A stretch of 10,342 nt of DNA from Candidatus Kapaibacterium sp. (lineage in GTDB: Bacteria; Bacteroidota; Ignavibacteria; Kapaibacteriales; UBA2268). The position numbers were made by a program, and so were the translations under genes. Under the pieces are notes generated by a model. That model had not been told where the DNA came from and did no database searches. It was given only the letters and a program-made list of their open reading frames with translations. Location of the stretch: positions 1-10,342 of the forward strand of contig CALHRB010000031.1 of assembly GCA_938038165.1 (NCBI GenBank). The letters are read 5' to 3'. Of this stretch, positions 1 to 7,237 are shown in pieces (position 1 is the stretch's first letter; the number at the start of each line of letters is the position of its first letter).

Positions 1-223
1 AATGCTCGAATGCAGTTAAACTGGTATCACAAAGACATTGGATGGGCTCAAGATTAATTTTAATTTTTTCTGTTATCAGTATTAATGTTTGCATTGGCAT
101 GATATCACAATAAAAACTGATTGAGTAAAGTAAATTTGTGAACATCTGAGCTACTGTAGTCAATGAGCTTTCTTCATGATAAATATTACTAACATCGATA
201 TTTGTTTCTGTTCCTTGCAACAC
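1..223 (-). CDS. possible 5' part of a leftward gene, cut by the window edge; unrecognised product
   Basis: On the minus strand a frame stays open for 74 codons from GTG at 223-221 (or TTG at 220-218) to the left edge. A TAA stop lies in frame just upstream, separated from the GTG by two AAA codons, so the gene could not begin further up. The first ATG in frame is at 145-143. The translation begins (M)LQGTETNIDVSN and resembles no family I know; it has no obvious signal peptide. Support comes from context: a mirrored promoter-like element (283-290) and operator-like box (311-333) lie upstream and point this way. Against it are the absence of a normal ATG near the beginning, no Shine-Dalgarno site, and a competing plus-strand frame 3 that is open from 3 to 113. 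It may be a real gene start, a gene remnant or chance. Confidence 0.3.
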   Translation of the reverse strand, partial: MLQGTETNIDVSNIYHEESSLTTVAQMFTNLLYSISFYCDIMPMQTLILITEKIKINLEPIQCLCDTSLTAFEH

Positions 224-282
224 TTTTTTTTAATCGAATATAAATAGATTTTATTTAATTAATTGTTTCTATTCAACTTTAG

Positions 283-290
283 CAAATATA
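283..290 (-). promoter_or_regulatory. candidate leftward promoter element (TAnnTTTG type)
   Basis: The minus strand reads TATATTTG here, a full match to the TAnnTTTG -7 element known for Bacteroidota housekeeping sigma factors. It begins exactly 20 nt after the end of the minus-strand box at 311-333. The same spacing is seen at the rightward pair 712-734 / 755-762. A transcript starting just past it would have a leader of roughly 50 nt before the GTG at 223. TAnnTTTG is common by chance in AT-rich DNA, so the weight lies in the matched spacing rather than the motif alone. No well-spaced -33 TTG was found. Confidence 0.4.
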
Positions 291-310
291 AATTGCAAAA
301 TAATAAAAGT

Positions 311-333
311 AAATACCAAGAAACACGTATTTT
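311..333 (-). repeat. palindromic operator-like box, copy C
   Basis: Read on the minus strand this 23-nt copy matches copy A (675-697) at 22 of 23 positions. Its core has perfect 6-bp dyad arms, AAATAC and GTATTT, separated by 10 nt (16-bp arm-to-arm spacing), which suits a dimeric DNA-binding protein. Beyond the box the sequence goes on as ACTTT, identical to the flank of copy B. The regulator is not in the window and cannot be named. Confidence 0.6.
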
Positions 334-674
334 TTAAAAAAAAGTAAATTTTTTTTAGATTTTGTTAAATAATTCTCCTTTTTGAATTTTAAGCTTAAAC
401 AAAGCGGAAATGAAATAATATTTGATAAATCAAACAAATTGTTTTGTCTGGCTAAACAAAAATGATTAGTAAAACAGGAAAAATTATACAATAGCAAAAT
501 ATAAAAAAGATAAAAATTGCATTTTTATTTGTTTTTTTATCCAAATCGCTTGAATCCTCCTATATCAAAATGATGGAGAAAAAAAATATATTTCGGATTT
601 AATTTAACAAAAGATATAGTTTAGTCTCAACCATACACGATTAAATATCATATACTTATAACATTTACTTATCG
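334..674. other. long AT-rich intergenic stretch between divergent boxes
   Basis: No convincing gene is seen here. Homopolymer runs of A and T are abundant. Two short perfect palindromes stand out: TTTAAGCTTAAA at 388-399 and AAACAA-A-TTGTTT at 432-444. Either could be a protein-binding site, but both are easily formed by chance at this base composition. The stretch separates the leftward box from the two rightward boxes. Confidence 0.5.
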
Positions 675-697
675 AAAATACGTGTTTATTGGTATTT
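675..697 (+). repeat. palindromic operator-like box, copy A
   Basis: This is the upstream one of two plus-strand boxes before the first large gene. It contains the AAATAC-N10-GTATTT dyad with spacer GTGTTTATTG. It lies 37 bp upstream of copy B, measured start to start, or about three and a half helical turns. No TAnnTTTG element follows at 20 nt, so it is more likely an auxiliary site than part of a promoter core. Confidence 0.6.
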
Positions 698-711
698 TTC
701 AAAAAACCCAA

Positions 712-734
712 AAAATACGTATTAATTGGTATTT
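712..734 (+). repeat. palindromic operator-like box, copy B
   Basis: The AAATAC-N10-GTATTT dyad is intact; the spacer differs from copy A at a few bases (GTATTAATTG). The box ends 20 nt before the TAATTTTG element at 755, so it covers the region where RNA polymerase contacts -35/-33. That position fits an activator site just as well as a repressor site. The downstream flank ACTTT is shared with copy C. Confidence 0.6.
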
Positions 735-754
735 ACTTTAGGAAAACCTCGAAC

Positions 755-762
755 TAATTTTG
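755..762 (+). promoter_or_regulatory. candidate rightward promoter element (TAnnTTTG type)
   Basis: TAATTTTG matches the TAnnTTTG -7 element and lies 20 nt past copy B, as the leftward element does past copy C. Transcription would start near 768-770, giving a leader of about 40 nt before the ATG at 811. This also argues against translation from TTG 760 or ATG 769. The nearest TTG upstream (726-728) is 26 nt away, longer than usual, which is consistent with a promoter that depends on a bound activator. Confidence 0.45.
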
Positions 763-810
763 CACTCGATGAAAAAAATAAAATTTTACAAACAAAAAAA
801 CGGGGTTTTT

Positions 811-3800
811 ATGAAAAAGGTTTTTACATTTATTTTTTCTTTAATTTTAATCTTATCTCAATGTATTTTTTTACATGCACAGACTCAGTATGTAAATATA
901 TTAGGTTCATCAACAGGTTGGTATTCAGATGACACAAGAAATTCAACCGGAACAGATCTGGTAGGCTTAACAAAAACGCTATATGGCAAACCTGGTCAGA
1001 CACCAACTGCGGCAGATGATATATCAATAGGGTATCAAATCTATTTTGGACAATATATTGATAATACAGGTTCACTGGTTTTAACAAAACAGTCAACAGG
1101 TGGAGGTTATAGCAAATCTCAAGTAAGCTATGTGAATTTAACTGGATGGGCAAATACTAATAATTTGACATATATTGGATTCTTTCTGAATTATCGTTTA
1201 CTTACGAACAGTGCAAATGAATATGCTGTTCCAAAGCTTGGAATCAAGTCAACACTATGGTCTCAATCACAGTCAGGATTTACAGCCTTAAGATCTGGCG
1301 AATCTGTTTGGGATATTGTACTGGTTGATTGGAGAGGCAGTCAATCAGGATGGTCAACAAATGCTTGGTTTACTAATTCAATGACAAAAAGCACAGAATG
1401 TTTTAGAATTTATAGGCAAGCCGGTAATACATTTTTCAATACACCACCGACACCAGCAGCACCGAAAACAATGTTTTCTATTGAGGATATTTTAGCTATG
1501 AATGATCCAAATAATTCATCGCATGTCGCAAAAACTGTAGGGACAGTAAAATATACTTGGGCTGAGGTTATATTTGGAAGTGGTTCTGTTATTTCAAGTT
1601 TTCAATTGGGAGTCGGCTCAAGTACTCAAAATAGTGCAACTTATATAGATTGGATTCAAACTTCAATTTTAAACAGCGGAAATAAAATTGACTTTGTTGA
1701 ACCGCCTGTCCATAATATCACACAAAATACATACTACTATACCATTCAATCAGCAATAAATGCCGCAAACAGCGGTGATGAAATACATGTTGCTGCAGGA
1801 ACCTATAAAGAAACAGTTTCACTTAACAAATCTATAAAACTTTTTGGTGCTGGTTGTGGTCAGACAATTTGGCAAGGAAGTACGATCAAAGATAAAAGTT
1901 TAATAATTGTTAGAAATAATACAACTCCAGCTAATGTTCATGTGGAGATTTCAGGTTTTTCTTTCGAAACAGAGAATAATCAGAGTATCAGAGGAGATTG
2001 GAGTGCAAGTTACACTGAAGCTCTTACTTTAAACATACATAATAATTGCTTTAAACATGTAAATACAAGAAATACAGGTAATGATTTTGCCCTTTATGTT
2101 GACGGAGCCAATCAAACTTCACGTGGGACACAGGGCGGTATTAGAGTTTACGACAACTTATTTGATGTTGTAACCGGAGGTGTGCTTTTTGAGAATTGTA
2201 AAGCTGTTGATGTAATAAATAACACTTTTAATACTACTTATGAGGCTGTAACATTCAATTATTACTCTAATACTGGCATTTGCGGAGAGCAGCTTGTTCA
2301 ATCTAACATTTTTAATCATAATAAAGTAGATTGGGCATTTGCAATCAACAATTGGCATGGTGCTGGAACATATACAGTTCTACCAAGTTATTTTATGAAC
2401 AATGTGTTTACATCTTCTCAATTTTCTTATGCAATTGTTTTTGGGGTTCAACAATCATTAACTGAACAATTAAAATATTATGTAAACAATAACTCAATAT
2501 TGAGTGGAACACTTCTTCCATGGGGCGATTATTCCAGTCATTTATTAGTTGATGCAAGTTGCAATTGGTGGGGGACTACTGATCCTTGTGTTATCAAAAA
2601 CAGAGTTTCTGGTTTCGTAAACATTTCACCTTATCTTACGAATGGAACAGACAACGAACCCGGAAAGCCTGGATTTCAACCTGTCTCTGGCAGCTGTAGC
2701 GAAAAAACGCATCTTGTTCAAAATGTTAATACAGGAAAATGGTTCTGCACTATACAATCTGCTATTGATGATGGGACAACTACTAATGGGCACATATTAG
2801 AAGTTTATGACGGAATTTACGATGAAAATGTTACAATTAATAAAAGTTTGACTATTCGTGCCAAAAATCCTCCGACCAATACTGCTCTAATCACCGGAAC
2901 AGTTAATATTTCTGCCGATAACGTTACATTAGAAAAATTCAAAATTGATCCACCTGATTTTACTGGATCTAATGCTGCTGTATTTATTAGTGGCAGTAAT
3001 GTCTTAATACAAAATAACATAATCACTGATGTTAATGGTCCAGTTGCCGGTGCCACAATTAAGGGTATTCATATTTATAAAAGCAGTTCTTCAGGAATTT
3101 CTAATATAACCATCAAAAAGAATTTAATTGAAAAAATTAATAATTCTTCAATAGGTGGGGCTGTTGGAATTGCTGTTCAAGGTTTTGTTAATACTGTCAA
3201 TATTTTTGATAATGAATTTAGTGATATTCTTTCTGGTGGATGGGGTTATGGAATTGACATATCTCCAACTGATATATCTACTGATAATACTCCAATAAAT
3301 GTTCAAGTAATTGGTAATTTGTTTGAAGATATAAATAAAACATACAGTCAGAACAGCACTCCATATCCGGGCGTTGCAGTTTTGATTGGGAAAACTAATA
3401 CATATAACAAATATGCAGACCCATCAACTTATATAATTAATTTCAATGATTTCACAGGGATAACATCTGTTCCTTTTGGTGTTGCAAATTCTCATCAGAC
3501 AAATTCAGTTAATGCAAAATACAACTGGTGGGGACATTGCGAGGGACCTACTATAAATCCTTATACAGAAATTAAAGGCTCTGGAAGTGCCGGATTAGTT
3601 GATTACGACCCCTGGCTTGGTAATTCATTTGGATATCCTGCACTTTGGCTTTCTTCAATTACAGCAAAAAGACACGGTGACGAAAGACTCTCAAAATGGC
3701 TTAGTATGGATTGCGGCAATCGTGAAGCTGTTCAAGGTGCCACAAAGAGACAACCAATTTATTCGGATGGCTGGGTGAAATTCGAGTCAGACTACAATCC

Positions 3801-4746
3801 AAACAAATACGGATATTCCGATGTAATGGAAGTTCAGCGATATGACGATATTACAGCTAAAGACGGAAGCTTAATAGACAAATGGCACCCCTCCAAAGCA
3901 CCGAAGAATTTGTTTGTTACGTTCAAAACTGGCGCCTCTGTTGATGATGAAACTACTCCACCGGCTTACTATCGAGATGGCAGACAGTGTATATTTGAAG
4001 CTGGTGGTCCCCTCTCGGGTTACAACCTTTACATTGTTGGCGGAAAGCTTGTTTTCGGAATGTGGAACAGATTTGAAAGCAAATATACAATTTTAGAAAA
4101 TAGTTCATTATACCCACTTTCGATAAATAAAACATATTATGGATATTTGAATTATAACGGTAGCGAATTTAAAGCAATATTAAGCGATGGTTCAATTTCA
4201 ACGGAAAGTCCTGCAATATCATTTGCCGGTATATCTCAGGACGCTGAGGATAAGACAGGAATCGGCGGCGCGGCAAGAACACGCTATCATGATTACTCAG
4301 TCGGTTCAACTTATTCAGATGAATTTGATGGCTTGCTTGGCGACATTATTATTTCAGCCGATAATAGTAAAACTGGAGCTATAAATACATATTTAAATGC
4401 AAGATATGGAGTTCCAAATTTGCCAAGTTCCCCCAGATTATCACCTCAGGATTGGGTTTTAATTTCTGATTTTGATAATACAGGCGATAACTCTATCAGC
4501 TCTGCTTATCCTAATCCATTCTCGAATAAGACAAGCATCGGGCTGAATCTGCTGAACGAGCAGAATGTTAATGTCGAACTTCTCGACCTGATGGGCAGAA
4601 AAATTGCCAATGTGTTCAAAGGCAAGTTAGCCGCCGGTATTCATGACATCGTAATTGATGGTTCAGGACTAAGTTCAGGTATTTACTTCATCAAAGTTGC
4701 CGGAGAAATTTTCACTCAAACAACTCAAGTGATTTTAAACAGATAA
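811..4746 (+). CDS. large T9SS-secreted surface protein: unknown N-terminal domain, two beta-helix domains, ConA-like module, sorting tail
   Basis: The protein has 1311 aa. The start ATG 811 is chosen because a normal signal peptide begins there (MKK, hydrophobic 4-21, cleavage near HAQ 22-24); ATG 769 and TTG 760 would add a charged extension. Residues about 25-300 are an unrecognised beta-rich domain ending in YIDWIQTS. Two right-handed parallel beta-helix (pectin-lyase-like fold) domains follow, at about 305-630 and 635-935. Each starts with a TIQSAI segment (311-316, 647-652) and ends with an NWWG motif (585-588, 905-908). The shared ConA-like module begins at ALWL (944-947) and carries DGRQ (1056-1059), GMWNRFE (1083-1089) and IGGAART (1151-1157). 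The T9SS type A sorting domain spans about 1226-1311 (SAYPNPFS, MGRK, GIYFIKV). The protein is expected at the cell surface or released after tail cleavage. No catalytic triad was recognised; binding or adhesion is an inference. Confidence 0.9.
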   Translation: MKKVFTFIFSLILILSQCIFLHAQTQYVNILGSSTGWYSDDTRNSTGTDLVGLTKTLYGKPGQTPTAADDISIGYQIYFGQYIDNTGSLVLTKQSTGGGYSKSQVSYVNLTGWANTNNLTYIGFFLNYRLLTNSANEYAVPKLGIKSTLWSQSQSGFTALRSGESVWDIVLVDWRGSQSGWSTNAWFTNSMTKSTECFRIYRQAGNTFFNTPPTPAAPKTMFSIEDILAMNDPNNSSHVAKTVGTVKYTWAEVIFGSGSVISSFQLGVGSSTQNSATYIDWIQTSILNSGNKIDFVEPPVHNITQNTYYYTIQSAINAANSGDEIHVAAGTYKETVSLNKSIKLFGAGCGQTIWQGSTIKDKSLIIVRNNTTPANVHVEISGFSFETENNQSIRGDWSASYTEALTLNIHNNCFKHVNTRNTGNDFALYVDGANQTSRGTQGGIRVYDNLFDVVTGGVLFENCKAVDVINNTFNTTYEAVTFNYYSNTGICGEQLVQSNIFNHNKVDWAFAINNWHGAGTYTVLPSYFMNNVFTSSQFSYAIVFGVQQSLTEQLKYYVNNNSILSGTLLPWGDYSSHLLVDASCNWWGTTDPCVIKNRVSGFVNISPYLTNGTDNEPGKPGFQPVSGSCSEKTHLVQNVNTGKWFCTIQSAIDDGTTTNGHILEVYDGIYDENVTINKSLTIRAKNPPTNTALITGTVNISADNVTLEKFKIDPPDFTGSNAAVFISGSNVLIQNNIITDVNGPVAGATIKGIHIYKSSSSGISNITIKKNLIEKINNSSIGGAVGIAVQGFVNTVNIFDNEFSDILSGGWGYGIDISPTDISTDNTPINVQVIGNLFEDINKTYSQNSTPYPGVAVLIGKTNTYNKYADPSTYIINFNDFTGITSVPFGVANSHQTNSVNAKYNWWGHCEGPTINPYTEIKGSGSAGLVDYDPWLGNSFGYPALWLSSITAKRHGDERLSKWLSMDCGNREAVQGATKRQPIYSDGWVKFESDYNPNKYGYSDVMEVQRYDDITAKDGSLIDKWHPSKAPKNLFVTFKTGASVDDETTPPAYYRDGRQCIFEAGGPLSGYNLYIVGGKLVFGMWNRFESKYTILENSSLYPLSINKTYYGYLNYNGSEFKAILSDGSISTESPAISFAGISQDAEDKTGIGGAARTRYHDYSVGSTYSDEFDGLLGDIIISADNSKTGAINTYLNARYGVPNLPSSPRLSPQDWVLISDFDNTGDNSISSAYPNPFSNKTSIGLNLLNEQNVNVELLDLMGRKIANVFKGKLAAGIHDIVIDGSGLSSGIYFIKVAGEIFTQTTQVILNR

Positions 4747-4754
4747 TTAACAGA

Positions 4755-4778
4755 CTGCACCCCATGGCAGGGGTGCAG
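4755..4778 (+). terminator. perfect hairpin after the first large gene (terminator-like, no U tract)
   Basis: CTGCACCCC (4755-4763) and GGGGTGCAG (4770-4778) form a perfect 9-bp GC-rich stem with a six-base loop, ATGGCA, 8 nt past the stop codon. On the plus strand it is followed by CATT and a run of A, not T, so it is not a standard intrinsic terminator. It may protect the 3' end of the upstream message, or cause partial termination between the two genes. Confidence 0.55.
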
Positions 4779-4797
4779 CATTAAAAAAAAGAAACAA

Positions 4798-4802
4798 AGA
4801 GG
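4798..4802 (+). promoter_or_regulatory. weak ribosome binding site
   Basis: AGAGG lies 5 nt before ATG 4808 in an A-rich context. It supports this start codon for the second large gene, whose first residues form a normal signal peptide. Confidence 0.4.
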
Positions 4803-4807
4803 AAAAA

Positions 4808-7003
4808 ATGAAAAAAATATTAATAGTGGTTACTTTGTTGATGTTTTGGTGGGTTATTTCCAAAGCCGCACCAAATTTTCCAACCGGATTGAATTACCCA
4901 GCTGGTAGTTTGATTGGATATTGGAATTTCGATTATTGTGAGGGTACACTTACTGACGATGTTAGTGGGAAAGAACCGGCAGCAAATGGAATTGTGATAA
5001 CTCCATATGTAATTCCGCCAACTGCACCACCTCCTCTTTGGGTAGAAGGTATTAACAATCAGTGTGTCAACTATAAATTTACTGAAACATGTTCGGGGGT
5101 GGATAATGATAACTGTGCGAGATATGTTAATCTTGGGAAGCCAGAAAAGCTGAATTTTAATTCTGCTGCAATGAACGATGGGGGAGGTTTTACTATTTCT
5201 GTTTGGGTAAAATCATTTGTTGATAATACAAACACCAGACAAATAGTTTCCAAAGGATATTGTAGCGGAGGGACGCAGTATCAGCTGAAAATCAAGGATG
5301 GAACCAATGGTTTGATAATGTGGGGAACATGGTATGATAACTGGAGTCACAATTGTTGGGTTTATAGTGATCAAGCAAGCTGTATTGACCCTAACCCTGC
5401 CGCATTTTTCATACAAAAGAATAAATGGTATTTTATGGTTGCCAGCTATAAGAAAATTGGTGTCAACCAACATGAATATCTTTTAATGGTTTATGAAGAT
5501 GATGACGGGAATGGAACCTGGGCAAGACACACTTTTCGAAGAGTTGATGATCAGGGAATTATAGTAAAAAATGCTGATATCAATATTGGTTCTGTTACAG
5601 TTTGCCCGAGCGATGCAAAACAATATTGGTGGAATGGATTAATAGATGAACTCGGTATTTTCAATCAGCCATTTGACCAAAATTTAGCAGATAGTTTATT
5701 TTATTCCTATACCAATATGAATCCTGAAAGTTGTGGTGAAGCTGGTTCTTACGATAATAATCTTGTTTTGTGGTATGACGCCTCAGATTTATCCAAGTTA
5801 GTTATGAACGGGTCGTATGTTGAAAAATGGAAAGATAAAACTACACCCCAAGAAGATGCAATACCCATTAATTCAAATATGAGACCAACAACCGCAAGTG
5901 TTTTTACATCTGCACCAGTAGCTAATAATAAAAGAGGTGTTGTTTTTGAACAAAAGATCGGAGCGAATGAGTATGGTCTTTCAGATATATTAGTAACATC
6001 TGATATTGGTGGAGAGATTGTTTCGGAAGAGACTGATAAATGGAAACCTAACTCAAAAGATAAATCTCTGTTTATAATTTTTAAAGCTGGTTCAAACATC
6101 AATTCTTCGGGAGATCCAAAACCATATTGGTCAGACGGAAGACAATGCATTTTTGAAGCAGGTGGACCTCTTTCAGGTTATAATGTTTATTTATCGAACG
6201 GCAAAGTTTGCTTCGGAATGTGGAATAGATTTGAGCGAAAATTTATGGTTTATAATCCGCCACCGGGGGATAATTTCCTTTATCCATTAGATAAAAATAC
6301 AGTCTATATGGCAATTTTGGAATATGATAAAGAAAATAACAAATTTAGAGTTGGTGTGAGCAAATATAATGACGGACCAGCAGCACCTCCTTATGCTACT
6401 TTTTCTGATTTTGTTACTTTTCAGGGTTTAACAAAAGATATCTACTTCCCCAATGAAAAAATCGCTATAGGTGGTGCATCAAGGACTGCCTATGCAGATT
6501 ATAGCATCGGTTCAACCTATTCAGATAATTTTGCTGGTGCCATAGGCGAGATTCTTTTATTTAATCAATTCTTTTCAAGGCAAGAAGATAATAATTACCA
6601 TAATAATCAATACTATTTATACAATTTATATCTATATATTAATAATAAGTTTGGGACTAATTTTGAATATAAAGAAGCATTCAACATCTCCCCTAAGATT
6701 TCAGATTGGGATGTAATTGATAATTCCGAATTGATTGACGGAAAAATTGCCATTGCAAGTGCTTATCCAAATCCTTTTTCGACTAAAGCAAACTTCTCGG
6801 TTTATTTGCCAGAGGACAAGGCTATATCTGTTGATTTATATAATGCTATTGGACAGAAAGTAAAAAGAATTTTTTCAGGTGATATGAAAACAGGCATCCA
6901 CGATTTTGAAATTGATGGTTCGGATCTTTTTGATGGTATGTATATTATCAGGGTTACAGGAGATGGATTTATTGAATCCTGCAAAGTTGTATTAACAAAG
7001 TAA
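4808..7003 (+). CDS. T9SS-secreted surface protein: Cys-rich LamG domain, ConA-like module, sorting tail
   Basis: The protein has 731 aa. It has a signal peptide (MKK, hydrophobic 4-17, cleavage after SKA at about 20). Residues about 33-300 look like a LamG/ConA-like jellyroll: GYWNFD (37-42), FTISVWVKS, WYFMVASY and IDELGIFN (279-286). This domain has eight cysteines and an acidic D-D-D-G-N-G loop at 231-236 that could bind calcium. The second module starts at LVLWYDAS (319-326), close to the common bacterial 'LWLDAS' ConA-like fold. It carries DGRQCIFEAGGPLSG from 443, GMWNRFE (470-476) and IGGASRT (554-560). The T9SS type A tail spans about 647-731 (SAYPNPFS, GQKV, GMYIIRV). It lies 61 nt after the first large gene, same strand, probably co-transcribed. 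LamG domains generally bind glycans or proteins; the ligand here is unknown. Confidence 0.9.
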   Translation: MKKILIVVTLLMFWWVISKAAPNFPTGLNYPAGSLIGYWNFDYCEGTLTDDVSGKEPAANGIVITPYVIPPTAPPPLWVEGINNQCVNYKFTETCSGVDNDNCARYVNLGKPEKLNFNSAAMNDGGGFTISVWVKSFVDNTNTRQIVSKGYCSGGTQYQLKIKDGTNGLIMWGTWYDNWSHNCWVYSDQASCIDPNPAAFFIQKNKWYFMVASYKKIGVNQHEYLLMVYEDDDGNGTWARHTFRRVDDQGIIVKNADINIGSVTVCPSDAKQYWWNGLIDELGIFNQPFDQNLADSLFYSYTNMNPESCGEAGSYDNNLVLWYDASDLSKLVMNGSYVEKWKDKTTPQEDAIPINSNMRPTTASVFTSAPVANNKRGVVFEQKIGANEYGLSDILVTSDIGGEIVSEETDKWKPNSKDKSLFIIFKAGSNINSSGDPKPYWSDGRQCIFEAGGPLSGYNVYLSNGKVCFGMWNRFERKFMVYNPPPGDNFLYPLDKNTVYMAILEYDKENNKFRVGVSKYNDGPAAPPYATFSDFVTFQGLTKDIYFPNEKIAIGGASRTAYADYSIGSTYSDNFAGAIGEILLFNQFFSRQEDNNYHNNQYYLYNLYLYINNKFGTNFEYKEAFNISPKISDWDVIDNSELIDGKIAIASAYPNPFSTKANFSVYLPEDKAISVDLYNAIGQKVKRIFSGDMKTGIHDFEIDGSDLFDGMYIIRVTGDGFIESCKVVLTK

Positions 7004-7051
7004 AAATTTGAAATTTTATGTTCTTTCTCAATTGATAGTTTTCGAAAAAAT

Positions 7052-7126
7052 GGGTAAAGCGACTGAGGTAAGGCTCCAAAATGCGTTTTTCTCAATTGGT
7101 TTTTTCATTCCTTGGTTGCTTTATCC
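7052..7126 (+). other. long imperfect inverted repeat after the second large gene
   Basis: The arms 7052-7068 and 7110-7126 can pair along all 17 positions in RNA, 13 Watson-Crick and 4 G-U, with a loop of about 41 nt. Because G-U pairs are used, the plus-strand transcript folds better than the minus strand, which suggests an RNA-level role. The right arm can also pair with 7184-7192. An 11-bp direct repeat, TTTCTCAATTG, occurs at 7024-7034 and again in the loop at 7088-7098. Confidence 0.4.
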
Positions 7127-7200
7127 GACTTTAAATGAAATATGTGTTATAAATGGTGTCGAATCAGGCTATAAATAAATCACTAAAGCAACTTTTTTAT
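7115..7200 (+). terminator. possible intrinsic terminator or attenuator between the second and third large genes
   Basis: GTTGCTTTA (7115-7123) and TAAAGCAAC (7184-7192) are perfect 9-bp inverse complements, and the right arm is followed at once by six T. That is the layout of an intrinsic terminator on the plus strand. The 60-nt loop is large, though a small CGAC/GTCG stem (7126-7129 with 7158-7161) could compact it. It excludes the 7052-7126 pairing, so the two could act as alternative folds ahead of the third gene. Confidence 0.3.
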
Positions 7201-7237
7201 TAATATCACTGATTAGGAACCAAAAAAAAAATAACTT

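Noticed and set aside
1..57. Plus-strand frame 1 that ends at TAA 55-57 as the tail of a rightward gene
   Set aside because: Only 18 codons are visible, too few to separate from chance; it remains an alternative to the leftward gene.
279..497. 72-codon minus-strand frame across the divergent regulatory region
   Set aside because: Its protein is a low-complexity string of F, Y, K and L typical of AT-rich noncoding DNA, and it overlaps the palindromic box at 311-333.
311..734. The three 23-nt boxes as a CRISPR array
   Set aside because: They are in mixed orientation with unequal gaps (14 nt and over 300 nt) and show operator-like dyads; no cas genes are present.
760..810. Upstream starts (TTG 760, ATG 769) for the first large gene
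   Set aside because: They place a charged stretch before the signal peptide, and the candidate transcription start is near 769; ATG 811 gives a normal signal peptide.
859..867. Possible lipoprotein signal (LSQC) in the first large protein
   Set aside because: Gln before Cys does not fit the lipobox, and the protein ends in a T9SS sorting tail with a normal signal-peptidase-I site further on.
5749..6150. 133-codon minus-strand frame inside the second large gene
   Set aside because: It lies opposite the conserved ConA-like module, has no RBS and no recognisable domain; it is a shadow of the real gene.
6802..7095. 97-codon minus-strand frame overlapping the end of the second large gene
   Set aside because: Most of it is antisense to the conserved sorting tail, and its predicted product has no recognisable features.
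7138..7160. Possible fourth copy of the palindromic box before the third large gene (AAATATGTGTT...TGGTGTC)
   Set aside because: The first half is similar, but the dyad arm spacing is off by about 2 nt, the second arm is not kept, and no TAnnTTTG follows at 20 nt.
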